Below are positions 35,201 to 53,619 of a stretch of DNA of 64,000 bases, piece by piece. The position numbers were made by a program, and so were the translations under genes. Position 1 is the stretch's first letter. Each line of letters starts with the position of its first letter. The notes beneath the pieces were generated by a model. That model did no database searches, had not been told where the DNA came from, and saw only the letters and a list, made by a program, of their open reading frames with translations. The stretch comes from Leptodactylus fallax (Eukaryota > Chordata > Amphibia > Anura > Leptodactylidae). Where the stretch lies: the NCBI GenBank assembly GCA_947044405.1, contig CAMRHE010000459.1, positions 1,008,501-1,072,500 on the forward strand, written 5' to 3'.

Positions 35201-37250
35201 TGCTCACACTTATACAGGATGTACTCAGCTCACACTTATTAAACAGGGTGTACACTACTAACACTTATTATACAGGGTGTACACTGCTCGCACTTATACA
35301 GGGTGTACTCAGCTCACACTTATTATACAGGATGTACTCCGCTCACACTTATTATACAGGGTGTACACTGCTCACACTTTTTATACATGGTATACTCTGC
35401 TCACACTTATTATACAGGGTGTTCCCTGCTCACACTTATACAGGGTATACACTGCTCACACTTATTAGACAGGGTGTACACTGCTCACACTTATACAGGG
35501 TATACTCTGCTCACACTTATTATACAGATTGTACTCAGCTCACATTTATACAGGGTGTACTCTGCTCACACTTATTATACAGGGTGAACTCCACTCACAC
35601 TTATTATACTGGGTGTACACTGCTCACACTTATTATACAGGGTGTACTCAGCTCACACTTATTTTACAGGGTGTACACTGCTCACACTTTTTTACATGGT
35701 GTACAATGCTCACACTTATACAGGGTGTACTCAGCTCACACTTATTATACAGGGTGTACTCAGCTCACACTTATTATACAGGATGTACTCAGTTCACACT
35801 TATTATACAGGGTTTACTCAGCTCATACTTATAGAGGGTGTACTCAGCTCATACTTATTATACAGGGTGTACTCTGCTCACACTTATTATACAGGGTATA
35901 CACTGCTCACACATTATACAGGATGTACATTGCTCACACTTATTATACAGATTGTACTAAGCTCATATTTATTATACAGGGTGTACTCAGCTCACACTTA
36001 TTATACATGGTGTACACTACTCACACTTATTATACAGAGTGTAGTCTGGTCACACTCATTATACTATTATACAGATTGTACTCAGCTCATACTTATTATA
36101 CAGGGTGTACAATGCTTACACTTATTATACAAGGTGTACTCAGCTCACACTTATTATACAGGGTGTACAATGCTCACACTTATTATACAGGGTGTACTCA
36201 GCTCACACTTATTATACAGGGTGTACTCAGCTCACACTTATTATACAGGGTGTACTCAGCTCACACTTATACAGGGTGTACTCAGCTCACACTTATTATA
36301 CAGGGTGTACTCCGCTCACACTTATTATACAGGATGTACTCCGCTCACACTTATTATGCAGGGTGTACACTGCTCGCAGTTATTATACAGGATGTACTCC
36401 GTTTACACTTATTATACATGGTGTACACTACTCACACTTATTATACAGAGTGTAGTCTGGTCACACTCATTATACTATTATACAGATTGTACTCAGCTCA
36501 TACTTATTATACAGGGTGTACAATGCTTACACTTATTATACAAGGTGTACTCAGCTCACACTTATTATACAGGGTGTACAATGCTCACACTTATTATACA
36601 GGGTGTACTCAGCTCACACTTATTATACAGGATGTACTCAGCTCACACTTATTATACAGGGTGTACTCAGCTCACACTTATACAGGGTGTACTCAGCTCA
36701 CACTTATTATACAGGGTGTACTCCGCTCACACTTATTATACAGGATGTACTCTGCTCACACTTATTATACAGGGTGTACACTGCTCACACTTATTATGCA
36801 GGGTGTAGTCAGCTCACACTTATTATACAGGATGTACTCCGCTTACACTTATTATACTGGGTGTTCACTGCTCACACTTATTATACCGGGTGTTCACTGC
36901 TCACACTTATTATACAGGATGTTCACTGCTCACACTTATTATACAGGGTGTACACTGCTCACACTTATTATACAGGGAGTACTCTGTTCACACTTATTAT
37001 GCAGCATGTACACTGCTCACACTTATTATACAGAATGTACTCCGCTCACACTTATTATACAGGGTGTACTCCACTCACACTTATTATACAGGGTGTACTC
37101 CGCTCACACTTATTATACAGGGTGTACTCTGCTCACACTTATTACACAGGATGTACTCTGCTCACACTTATTATGCAGGGTGTACACTGCTCACACTTAT
37201 TATACAGGGAGTACACTGCTTACACTAAGTATTTGGGGTGTTCATGTTAA
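32235..37250. repeat. Tandem array of about 30 bp units, 5 kb
   Basis: The unit is 'cagggtgtactctgctcaca' plus 'cttattata', with shorter copies lacking 'ttat'. Larger internal duplications are visible: about 36004-36415 recurs 411 bp later, and a distinctive block ending 'aaagattgtactcagggtgt' occurs near 32897 and again near 34192. It is interrupted by a DNA transposon at 34522-34937. Confidence 0.95.
34522..34937. mobile_element. pogo/Tigger-type MITE, 416 bp, inserted in the satellite array
   Basis: Terminal inverted repeats 'cagtaatacctcgtacactc' and its near-perfect complement (one mismatch in about 24) bound the element, flanked by TA on both sides. Removing element plus one TA restores '...gggtgta|ctcagatcaca', the normal array unit. 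The start CAGTAATACCTCG resembles Tigger-family ends. No transposase ORF is present. Arms 34751-34769 and 34772-34790 inside it form a perfect 19 bp palindrome. Confidence 0.85.
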
Positions 37251-37789
37251 GTATATGGGGGAGTATTACACTGATCACAATCGGTATATATCGAGGTATA
37301 CATTGCCCACACTATGTATAATGGGTGTATGCGGCTCATACTTATAAAGATTATATATTACACATTCTATACAGGATGCTTACAGCTCACATTCAGTATA
37401 TAATGTACATATGCTTACTGTACAGGATATATACTGTTCACACTGATTATATAGGCTGTATACCACACACAGTTAGTATACATGGTGTACACTCACTATA
37501 TGAGTCTCCGCGTCCTGTAAAGTCACCTGATCACCGATCCTCCTCCGACGCTCATACTGGAGACACAAACTCAAACAGGAAAATCTAAAGTAAAAAAAAA
37601 GTCAGAATTCTGATAACAAGAAAAACACAAACATGTTTATAGATGATACAAAACCCAAGAAAACCACGAAAGCAGCTGACACACTGTAACAAACAAAATA
37701 CCTGCAGCTGACATGACCTCTACATATGGGGGTCAAACAGCATTCATGATTTAAATTATAGGACTATACAGCGCTGGGTGTACAGTATA

Positions 37790-39342
<1,553 letters not shown>

Positions 39343-39398
39343 TCTATACAGTGACTACAGATTACAGGACAGGATTATACAGTGCTGTACTTTATATA

Positions 39399-40986
39399 CA
39401 ATGGGTGCGGAAAGTATTCAGACCCCTTTACATTTTTCACTCTTTGTTTCATTGCAGCCCTTTGCTAAAAGCAAAAAAGTTCCTTTTATTCCTCATTAAT
39501 GTACACTCAGCTCCCCATCTTGACAGAAAAATCAGAAATGTAGATATTTTTGCAAATTTATTAAAAAAGAAAACCTGCAATCTCCCATGGCCATAAGTAT
39601 TCGGAGCCTTTGCTGTGACTCTCATATATAACTCACCGCTGTCCATTTCCTTCTGATCCTCCTTGAGATGGTTCTACTCCTTCATTGGAGTCCAGCTGGG
39701 TTTAATTAAACTGATTGGACTTGATTAGGAAAGGCGCCCACCTGTCTATATAAGACCTCACAGCTCACACTGCATGTCACAGCAAATGAGAATCAGGAGG
39801 TCAAAGGAACTGCCCAAGGAGCTCAGAGACAGAATTGTGGCAAGGCACAGATGTGGCCAAGGTTACAAAAAATTTCTGCAGCACTCAAGGTACCTAAGAG
39901 CACAGCGGCCTCCATAATCCTTACATGGAAGAAGTTTGGGACGAGCAGAACTCTTCCTAGACCTGGCCGTCCAGCCAAACTGAGCAATGGTGGGAGAAGA
40001 GCCTTGGTGAGAGAGGTAAAGAAGAAGCCAAAGATCACTGTGGCCGAGCTCCAGAGATGCAGTAGGGAGATGGGAGAAAGTTCTACAAAGTCACTATCAC
40101 TGCAGCCCTCCACCAGTCGGGGCTTTATGGCAGAGGGGCCCGAAGGAAGCCTCTCCTCAGTGCAAGACATAGGAAAGCCAAAAAACACATGAAGGACTCC
40201 CAGACTATGAGAAATAAGATTCTCTGCTCTGATGAGACAAAGATTGAACTTTTTGGCGTTAATTCTAAGCGGTATGTGTGGAGAAAACCAGGCCCTGCTC
40301 ATCACCTGCCCAATACAATACCAACAGTGAGACATGGTGGTGGCAGCATCATGCTATGGGGGACAGGACGACTGGTTGTAACTGAAGGAAAGATGAATGC
40401 GGCCAAGTACAGAGAGATCCTGGAAGAAAACCTCTTCCACAGTGCTCTGGACCTCAGACTGGGCCGAAGGTTTACCTTCCAACAAGACAATGACCCTAAG
40501 CACACAGCTAAAATAACAAAGGAACAACTCTGTGACCATTCCTGACTGGCCCAGCCAGAGCCCGGACCTCAACCCAACTGAGCATCTCTGGAGAGACCTG
40601 AAAATGGCTCCACCAACGTTCACCATCCAACCTGACGGAACTGGAGAGGATCTGCAAGGAAGAATGGCCGAGGATCCCCAAATCCAGATGTGAGAAACTT
40701 GTTGCATCATTCCCAAGAAGACTCCTGGCTGTACTAGCTGAAAAGGAAGCGGCTTCTACTCAGTACTGAGCAAAGGCTCCGAATACTTATGGCCATGGGA
40801 GATTGCAGGTTTTCTTTTTTAATAAATTTGCAAAAATATCTACATTTCTGTTTTTTTTCTGTCAAGATGGAGAGCTGAGTGTACATTAATGAGAAATAAA
40901 AGGAACTTTTTTGTTTTTAGCAAATGGCTGCAATGAAACAAAGAGTGAAAAATGTAAAGGGGTCTGAACACTTTCCGTAACCACTG
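39399..40986 (+). mobile_element. Tc1-like DNA transposon, copy 2, full-length but frameshifted
   Basis: 1588 bp bounded by about 218 bp terminal inverted repeats ('caatgggtgcggaaagtatt' left, '...actttccgtaaccactg' right) and TA on each side. + strand pieces include a helix-turn-helix N terminus ([20 protein letters not shown]), [11 protein letters not shown] and [10 protein letters not shown]. The last catalytic block is out of frame (downstream of 40545), so the transposase is inactive. It retains about 30 bp that copy 1 has lost. Confidence 0.9.
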
Positions 40987-41269
40987 TATGCACAGTGACA
41001 ACAGATTACAGAACAGAATTATACAGCGCTGGGGTTATATTTAGGATTATATTTAACTGGATTATTCCTTTTTTTCCCAGTTTGTCCCATTACTGATGAT
41101 CCCAGTTCCTGAGGAGATGTTAACAGTAAACATGTTGTCTTCTGCAGTGTACGGCCGACTCTGCATTGTTTGTGGCAGACAGATAATAGAAAGTCGTTCC
41201 TCACACCCACCTTATCTGCACAATACTGCGGAACACTCCGAGCAGTGCAACACTGAGACAGAACAGTGT

Positions 41270-41561
41270 GTGCCAACCTTGTGAAGACTTACAGAAAACG
41301 TTTGACCTCTGTCATTGCCAACAAAGGAGATAGAACAAAGTATTGAGATGAACTTTTGTTATTGACCAAATACTTATTTTCCACCATAATTTGCAAATAA
41401 ATTCTTAAAAAATCAGACAATATGATTTTCTGGATTAGTTTTCTCATTTTGTCTCTCATAGTTGAGGTCTACCTATGATGACAATTACAGGCCGGCCTCA
41501 TCTTTATAAGTGGGAGAACTTGCACAATTGGTGGTTGACTAAATACTTTTTTTCCCCACTG
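41270..41561 (+). mobile_element. 3' remnant of a third Tc1-like family
   Basis: The sequence '...acagaaaacgtttgacctct' to 'aaatactttttttccccact' followed by 'gta' matches the usual 3' end of vertebrate Tc1 elements (C-terminal coding end plus right TIR). No transposase body is left and no matching left end was seen. It abuts the Penelope fragment. Confidence 0.65.
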
Positions 41562-41604
41562 TACATACCTTTAGGAATGTTGGGTTTAAGTTGTCTTTAC
41601 ATCG

Positions 41605-43090
41605 GTGGTCAATTCTCTTCAGTGGTTTTATGTGTATACCATGGGAGAGGGCCTTTCTAGCCAGCCAATTTATGACCCCTGGATTTACCTTCGTTATATC
41701 GATGATATCCTTGTCATCTGGACTGCAGGTGAGGAGGCCCTACTTCAATTCCATAATGACTTCAATGACTTTCACCCAACCATCAACCTTACACTTAGCT
41801 ATTCAGGGAGTGAAATCCACTTTCTGGACACCACAATATACATCAAAGACCACCGGCTACTCACATCAATATACCACAAACCCACAGACAGAACGGCCTA
41901 CCTGAGAAACGACAGCTTCCACCCCAAGCACACAAGACAATCTATAATCTACAGCCTGGCTATACCATACAATCGGATTTGCTCAGACAAAGCAGACCTG
42001 GACAAGCACCTCCTGGATCTGAGGATGAAATTTCTCTGATGGGGATACAATTAAACAAAGCGGCAGCCATTACCAGAGACAGTCTGCTCACATATAGAGA
42101 GACCCAGAAAGAAGCCCGAGTGCCCCTAGTTGTCACCAACAACCCACAGCTGGAGATCCTACGAAGGATTGCCAAGGAGCTCCAACCTGTACTACATAGG
42201 GACAACAGACTCAAGGACATATTTCCAGTCCCCCCTCTCCTTTCCTTTCGACGGCCACCAAACCTGCGGCGTATTATCGTCCGGAGTGCCCTGAAGGCCC
42301 CATCTGAAAATGGCGCCTCACCTTGCCTACAAAACAGGTGCAAGACCTGCAGGCACATCCACACCGCTGACAGTGTACCTGTCCCACAGTCACAACAGGT
42401 GCACAGAATTAGGGGGACATTCTCCTGCAGGTCTCCCAATGTGGTGTATCTCATAATGTGTGTGCAATGTCCCACCACAGGCCTCTATGTGGGGGAAACA
42501 GGGCAGAGACTTAGTCAGCGAATGAACTCACACAGATCCATCATTAATAACAGCAGAACCGATCTCCCAGTGGCCGCACATTTCTCCGGAGAAGACCACT
42601 CTATTGAAGATTTGCGGGTTGTGGTTTTAATGGGACATTTTAAATCGCAGAGGGAGAGAAAGGAATGGGTATATAAGCTAATGCAAAAATTTAAAACTCT
42701 ACAATTTGGACTTAATATTCCTGCCAGTTTCATGTCACACTATGTATGACCTGTGAGGGTCACAAATCACCTCCTGATAGCAAACAGATAACAGTAAGAA
42801 TTACTGATCCCTCCGTCACGCACCACAAGTTTCCAGACTGTTTATTTCCTGACCTGTTGTAAATAACTTCTCTACTTATATTACATTTTGTTATTCCAAG
42901 ATCCTTTGAAGATCCAGGTCTTGTGTGTGTATAAAGAGTCTGTGAATTTTCAGTTTCTTGTATAACACCATGTCTGAAGAAGAGAGCTAGTACTCTCTAT
43001 AGCTTACTATCAAATATACTCAGTTAGCCTCTAAAAGGTATCGCCTGATTTCTTCACTCTTCCACTAATTTCTATGGCTAACACGGTACA
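41605..43090 (+). mobile_element. 5'-truncated Penelope-like retroelement (RT fragment plus GIY-YIG endonuclease)
   Basis: 41605-42036 encodes the C-terminal half of a reverse transcriptase with YIDDILVIW (catalytic Asp pair), then FHPTINLTLSYSG, FLDTTIYIKDHRL and YHKPTDRTAYL. After a frame change near 42035, the next + frame to 42749 encodes LLTYRETQKEA, CKTCRHI and a GIY-YIG nuclease: VVYLIMCVQCPTTGLYVGET then RMNSHR. RT followed by GIY-YIG is diagnostic for Penelope-like elements. The tail continues to about 43090 ('tatggctaacacggtacaa'). Upstream RT motifs are missing, and stops separate the two parts. Confidence 0.85.
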
Positions 43091-43340
43091 ATATTATACT
43101 ATGAGAACCAGTATAGTGGTGCAGAACACTGTGCCTTGCAGTGGTTTTTAGTGATGTCGCACTAGGGGACCTGAACCAGGGATGCAGAAGATACATATCA
43201 GCACCCCTCGATCTTGCTGCGGGGGGTGCCGAGGGGGACATGTAGCATGGCGGAACCCCTTGGATGCCGCGGTCATGTTTGAGAATTTTTAGAAGACTTG
43301 AGCTTGCATAGTACCTGTCAATGCTGACAGTCTGTCTGTG

Positions 43341-43600
43341 AGGCCTCCTTCACACGACTGTACCTTTGATCCACAGTTGCAGGTCCACAGGTAGTTCTAG
43401 AGGTCCAGACACACGAGAGCATTTTTGCGTTTATATGTGTGCCATATACAATAACCGCACATTATTATCCTATATTGCCCTGCATCTGCGGCACATACAA
43501 ATGTAGGGGATCAGACAAGTTTTTGCGGATTTGTGATTGAGGATGACATGGGGAAATGTTTTTTGTGGATCAGTGTTTGCAGACACTCGTGTGAAGGCCT
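43341..43600. mobile_element. Candidate MITE with 'aggcct(c)cttcacacg' termini
   Basis: 'aggcctccttcacacgactg' at 43341 is mirrored by 'cactcgtgtgaaggcct' ending at 43600. Short elements with such 'ggcct..ttcacacg' ends are common in frog genomes by my recollection. No target-site duplication was verified. Confidence 0.5.
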
Positions 43601-43609
43601 TAGAGAGCC

Positions 43610-45055
43610 TTCCACTGTCATGTCAAACCCAAAGGCCAATATTAGGCCTCGAGCTGGCATGGGAACCCTTCTGTCCCCAAGATGACATTACAGATGGCCT
43701 GAGGACTATTGACCACATAAGATCTGACCCCCATACACACTGAAGATCCCATATTATCATCTCAGCTTGTATTGTGCATGGGAGTTCAGTGCTTGACAGT
43801 AAACAGCAGGTATCGTGCGAGGGAGTGGAAGGTGCTGACATGGCAGAGGTAACCGGCGTGACCGCAGGCTGTGATTTATACACTCCTCCGACACATTGAA
43901 TGGTTTCCATGTTTACACATAAAGCAAATGGTGAAACAAAGTGTGTTCAGTAAACAGCGGAGGGTGTACATACACCGACATGTCAGCAGGCATAGCTGAC
44001 ATACCAGGATCAGAGAAGGAGCCGTCATCCAGTCATTCATATCCTCCACACTGCCACCAGAGGGCGCAGCATAGGGCTGTGGCCATGGCAGGAGCTAGGT
44101 GTGACCGCCTCTGCCCCGCTGTGTGACTGACTGAAGACAGAGGCTCTGACAGTACACAGAGTAGGAGCAGATGCTGAGGATTTATCACTCTCACACATAA
44201 GAAGTCACGCAGGAAATGACAAATATTGGATTTAACCCCGTGCTCTTCCAGAGTTAGCCGAAAGCCTAAAATCTTCCGCTGACAAATTGCATTCAAGCGG
44301 TGTCCCTAATGACTGGATGATCCAGGCGTATCGCTGATCCCCCCTGCTGAGATCAGGTTGTAGATCAGAAGCCTGGTCAGATCATGGATCTCTGTGGACT
44401 CTCTCTGCATCATTCATCCCTTTGTGATCAGTTTTTTCCTTGTAGCTTGAGCAGTCTCCCTATCTGTCATTGATCCCTAAGGGATCTCTCTGCTCCACGA
44501 TCAGATTACATCATTGATCCCTTTGTACTCTTTCAGGTTAGATCGTGTCTCCAATCCCTGCGAGCTTCGATTGATCCTATGATCATAATAGGGTTAGCAT
44601 GCGGGTGACACCAAATAAGAATGGCTGTGGATTACCACCCACAGAATCCTTAAAGAACTATTTCTCTGTCCATGTCGAGGTTGGTTGAGGTTATTGATCT
44701 GTTTCTTTAGTTCATGTGATTGATCGATGTGGGATCGCTCTTCAGCCAGACTGTATATCTGATCTCTGTGATCAGACTGTATCTGCTTGTGATCTGTTAG
44801 ATTACATCACTGATCTCTATTTGATCACCTTCAATCAGATTCATTGATCTATGTGTGATCTCTCTGAATCTATGATCAGAATATATCGCTGATCCCTGTG
44901 TTAAGGTGTCCATACACATTAGATAAACATAGCTTGGTGATGCCAAGGAAAAAAAGATCAGGCACGTTAAAAAAGTTGGATCGTTTGTGCTCAATGGAGA
45001 TAATCCACCACCAGAGGTGTCTGGAGGAGAGCTGAGGGGTCTAGGGGGGCTGTGG
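43610..45055. other. Non-coding DNA; GATC-rich degenerate repeat at about 44330-44900
   Basis: No coding exon is recognisable. From about 44330 to 44900, degenerate motifs such as 'tgatctctgtggatc', 'gatcagattacatca' and 'tgatccctttgt' recur irregularly, suggesting an old decayed tandem repeat. The rest looks unique. Confidence 0.55.
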
Positions 45056-45059
45056 TGTC

Positions 45060-45760
45060 CGGAGGAGGAGTGAAGAGTTTGAAGGAGACAGAGGAGTCAG
45101 GAAAGGACACAGGAGTCAGGAAGAGACAGAAGAGTCTAGAGGGGACAGAAGTGTCTAGAGGGGACAAATGAGTCTGGAGGGGACAGAGGGGTCTGGATGG
45201 AACAGAGGAGTCTGGAGGGGACAGAGGGGTCAGGAAGGGACAGAAGAGTCTAGAGGGGACAAATGAGTCTGGAGGGGACAGAGGAGTCTGGAGGGGACAG
45301 AGGGGTCAGGAAGGGACAGAAGAGTCTAGAGGGGACAAATGAGTCTGGAGGGGACAGAGGAGTCTGGATGGGACAGAGGGGTCTGGAGAAGGACAGAGGA
45401 GTCTGGAGGGGACAGAGTAGTCTGGATGGGACAGAAGAGTCTGGAGGGGACAGAGGAGTCTGCATGGGACAGAGGAGTCTGGATGGGACAGAGGGGTCTG
45501 GAGGGGACAGAAGGGTCTGGAGAAGGACAGAGGAGTCTGGAGGGGACAGAGGAGTCTGGATGGGACAGAGGAGTCTGGAGGGGACAGAGGAGTCTGGAGG
45601 GGACAGAGGAGTCTGAAAGAGATAGAAGAGTCTGGAGGGGGACAGAAGAGCTTGGAAGGGGCAAAAGAGTCTGGAGGGGACAGAGGAGTCTGGTAAGGGA
45701 CACAGGTGTCTGAGGGAGACAGGGGTCAGGAGGGGACAAAGTTGTCTGTAATCTGAGGTT
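45060..45760. repeat. 19 bp minisatellite, about 35 copies
   Basis: The unit is 'ggacagaggagtctggagg' with 'ggatg', 'agaag' and 'caaatgag' variants. It is purine-rich on +. Open frames on both strands are products of the repeat. Confidence 0.9.
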
Positions 45761-45764
45761 GTAA

Positions 45765-48700
45765 TTTACATGTAAGCACCCAGATTGTTCTGTTCACCTT
45801 GTACATATCTGTTTTATGTGGTAAGATTATTTTATAATACGGTAATGTGAATAGCGGTGTCCTCCCTTCCTCACCTCACCTTTACTTTATTGTAAGGCCA
45901 CCACGGATAGGCCCAGACACATCACTTCCTGGAATTTTCTGTTATGACAATAAGATTGACCCGATGACCAGGAATTATATTTGTAAAAGTGGATTTTATT
46001 CTTTATTTCAGTAACACATTCTTCATATTTTGCTCTTAGCGGTACAGTTAATTTTCCTTCTAGAGAAACAGAAGATCATGAGGGAAAAAAAAATATACTG
46101 ATAAAAACTGATAAACAAAAATATTTCTGTTAAATTTACCAACAGAGTAATTTACCACAGACACAAATATAGATATATTCAGCTATAAGAATATAAAAAA
46201 GTCAAAAAAACACAAACTCATGTGGATAATATTGAAATATTCAATGGGCGATGAAAAAATGGGAGGAAAAAAATTTTTCAAATTACATTCAGAATTAAGG
46301 ATTTTCTGCAGTAATCCAAGGTGCTTAATAATAAATACATTCATTAAATACAGAATAACAAAAACAAGACAGAAAAAAAGTTGAAAGAAATGAAAAATGT
46401 GCAATGTGCTAAATATCAAATTATAAAATTAAATGAATAAAAGGAAACATTTTTTGAAAATGGAAAATTATAATTTTTTAAATAAAAATAAAACAAATTC
46501 TTTAAAAAATAGAATGTCACAAAATAAATTAAGCAGAAACTTAAAGTAAAATGAAAAATGTGAAATGAATGTCATTAAACTTTAGATTTCTAAAGATTTG
46601 TTAAATATATAATAAAAAATGTATAAAAAGTAAATCAAAATAAATAATGAACTGAAATGGACTTTTCTGCTTGTTTGTTAAATAAATGCACATAAAATAA
46701 TATTATAACATTAAAAGGTAGTTTCAATTCTTGGAATCACGGGCTGTAATAAAATGTGAAATAAAAAAAAAGTGTCTTTTAAAACCAAGAATCAAAAGTA
46801 AGTAGAAATGAAAAATAACTGGTGATAAATAAGAGCATAAATAAGCAAAGAAATCGATAAATTTACAGTAATTTTAACTTCCGTTCTTAAGAACATGAAA
46901 ATTAAAACCAATGTAAAATAAACAATTTAGGAATCTTAAAAAACATTTTTAAAGAAAATTAAAAATGAAACATAATTTTTTATAAAACAAATGATAAATA
47001 TATCGTAACCAAAAAATGCTAAAGCAAACCGCATACCATAATGCACTTGATTTAAGTTTTTCAGTTGAGTGTAAAATGGCACATAAAATAAATAAATCAT
47101 AAAAATGATCTAAAAAACCCACAAGGTGAAGTGTTAAATACGTGAATGACACCGAAGCTACAATCATTACGATCTCTTAAGCCTTGCCATTTCCTCCTAT
47201 ATACAAAAAATGTTTATATACACGAATAAATATTTGAAATTTCATTATTACAGTTCAGAAAAATGACCCTATAAAGTAAATGCGCTTGGCTTATGTGGAG
47301 AGTGGTGGTTGGACTCTGTGACGATTCTTCATAAAAATTTAGGATTTTTGTCCTAAAGATAAACAAATACAATGAATATTCTCGAATTTTTTTTTGTCAT
47401 TTTTTTATTTTTATTTAGTCAGCTGCTTCTTAGTCACTCTATGAAGAGACTGAAACACGAGGGATATTTCCTCATACTCCAGCCCAATAGATGAGATCTG
47501 TAATTGTGAGCGCCACACCGCCCCTATTGGGTAGACTTGTGCTCGTCCAGTTTGCCCATACACATTAGATTCCTTTTGGAAATCCCATTATTTTTTGGAG
47601 GGGAGATCCAATGCTGATTTAGACTGAATATCCAGATCATACACTTCTTTGACTTTGATGACATCATGTGACCCTCAGACTGTGACATCACAGGATTACA
47701 TGATGTTTCCTTTGCAACAAGGAACAGGGGCAAAGGTAAACCACCCCTGCTAGTGGGACAGAAACTAATTTGTGGTGGTTCTCCGATGTGACGGTAGAGC
47801 GGTTCCTTATCCTCAGAAGCACATTAGTCATGTTTGGCTTTCTCCACTACCTCTACTACCTAGAGACCTGTATGGTGTCCACATATCTCACGTCTACAAT
47901 AAATAATGTGTAAGTTTTGACCTCCGGAGATGTAATGTGTACGGCAGGCTGGAGGCACAGTCGCCCATATTTCAATGCTCGACCAAACTGATCTTTAATG
48001 GCGCTACCCAGATCTCCTAGCAACCACCAATCAATGAAGCCGATTATAGGCAGCACCAAGTTCAAAGAACCCAAAATATGTCACCCCCTTCTAGTGAACA
48101 CGAGATCCACCATGTGTACACAAAGCAATAATCTCATGTATTACTGGTGACAACCGCTCTCTGGTTGTCGCAGCCCCGCCCCTGTAGATAAATCCTATAC
48201 GCTATAGGGTGACGCGGCCCTCCAGCCTATAGGACAGCAGCTGACTAGTTGCCGGGGTTTGTAAATTCTGATGATTTGCCCTCTGATATGTGCAGGAAGC
48301 GTGAGTGGAGCCGCTCCCTGTGTGTGGACAGCTCCGCGGTTCTGCCTGGTTAGCCCTTGACCTCGCTGGCGGATGACCCTACTGCCTTAACTGACCCTAA
48401 TGCTTTTGGGGAGGGGAGGGTGACTCCTCATGGGTGAAGACTCAACAATTACCATGGTCATGAACTGACAAGAATGTCCACTCATCTGAGAGGACTCCAG
48501 CTCTGGACTATCACCCTCATCATCTTTACTTTTCCCCCCAGCCCCCACAACTGCCTCGTCCATTGTAAAATATTTCTTTGTCCCACTTTGTCGCAGATGA
48601 TTTCCATCTCTGTATCTGCAGACTCTCCCCTTTTGCCCCCACAGACCTCCTCTCCTGCCCTCCTCCACCGCAGGGTTTCGGCCAGCGCCCCTGGGTATAG
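45765..48700. other. NYAP1 3' flank: AT-rich 45950-47280, then unique DNA
   Basis: 45950-47280 is strongly A/T-rich ('aaaatgaaa'-like) with no supported exon. 47290-48700 is ordinary composition. I saw no canonical poly(A) signal within 300 bp downstream of the NYAP1 stop at 48719; - strand AATAAA copies occur near 45985-46005, which would imply a 2.7 kb 3' UTR. The open frame on - at 48074-47856 shows nothing recognisable. Confidence 0.5.
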
Positions 48701-48718
48701 AGAGGGGGGTGAGGATTC

Positions 48719-53043
<4,325 letters not shown>

Positions 53044-53469
53044 GGCTCCAGCCTTTTCTATCCCAAGAAATGTCACAGTGTCAGAGGAGCTGGGGGTCAT
53101 CTTCTGGAGACCGACCTCTAGACCCCGCTGAGGGTGGAGACTGTGTGAGACAAAGTACAACATGTCACTTGAGGATGGCATGAAATAAGAAGAAAGGAAC
53201 TTAATTACTTGTAAAAGGACTTTATGGGATTTGGACCTGGGTTTTTTTTCATCTAAAAATATTCTAGCCCAAATAAAGTAGGTGAACACACTGTCTGTAA
53301 ATCTAAGATTTCCAGACACTCCTAAGCAAGAGGAAGTTGATGCTGATACTGCTCACCCATGTTTGAACTTTTGGACTAAACTCACTAAACTCCCCAACTT
53401 ATATAGCAGTGGCATGGACAATGAGGCAAGGATATCAACATATAAATAATTATAATAGACTTGAAGCCC

Positions 53470-53607
53470 TTTAAAGAGGACCTTTCACCACCTTCACCAA
53501 CTCCAACTCTTTGCATCCTTCAATAGGTGGCGCTCCACTGATTCGGGCACAGTTGGTGGATGGATGCAAAAAATGGGAGTTGGTGAAAGTGGTGAAAAGA
53601 CCTTTAA
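53470..53607. mobile_element. Short MITE, 138 bp, upstream of NYAP1
   Basis: Terminal inverted repeats 'tttaaagaggacctttcacc' and the complement of 'gaaaagacctttaaa', with the inverted match continuing as 'ttcaccaactcc'/'ggagttggtgaa' (about 30 bp in all). There is no ORF. Elements beginning 'aaagaggacctttcacc' are, as I recall, frequent in frogs. Confidence 0.65.
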
Positions 53608-53619
53608 ATAGACACATGC

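Noticed and set aside
32175..37347. 727-codon and other Tyr/Leu/His-rich ORFs on +
   Set aside because: Repeat translation of the 30 bp array; the ORF passes without change from array to flank and has no homologous domain.
43537..44296. Short ORFs on both strands
   Set aside because: No domain or splice support; part overlaps a candidate MITE and ordinary intergenic sequence.
47856..48074. 72-codon ORF on - (GFIDWWLLGDLGS...)
   Set aside because: Looks somewhat protein-like, but I recognise no family and see no splice sites or neighbours to support it.
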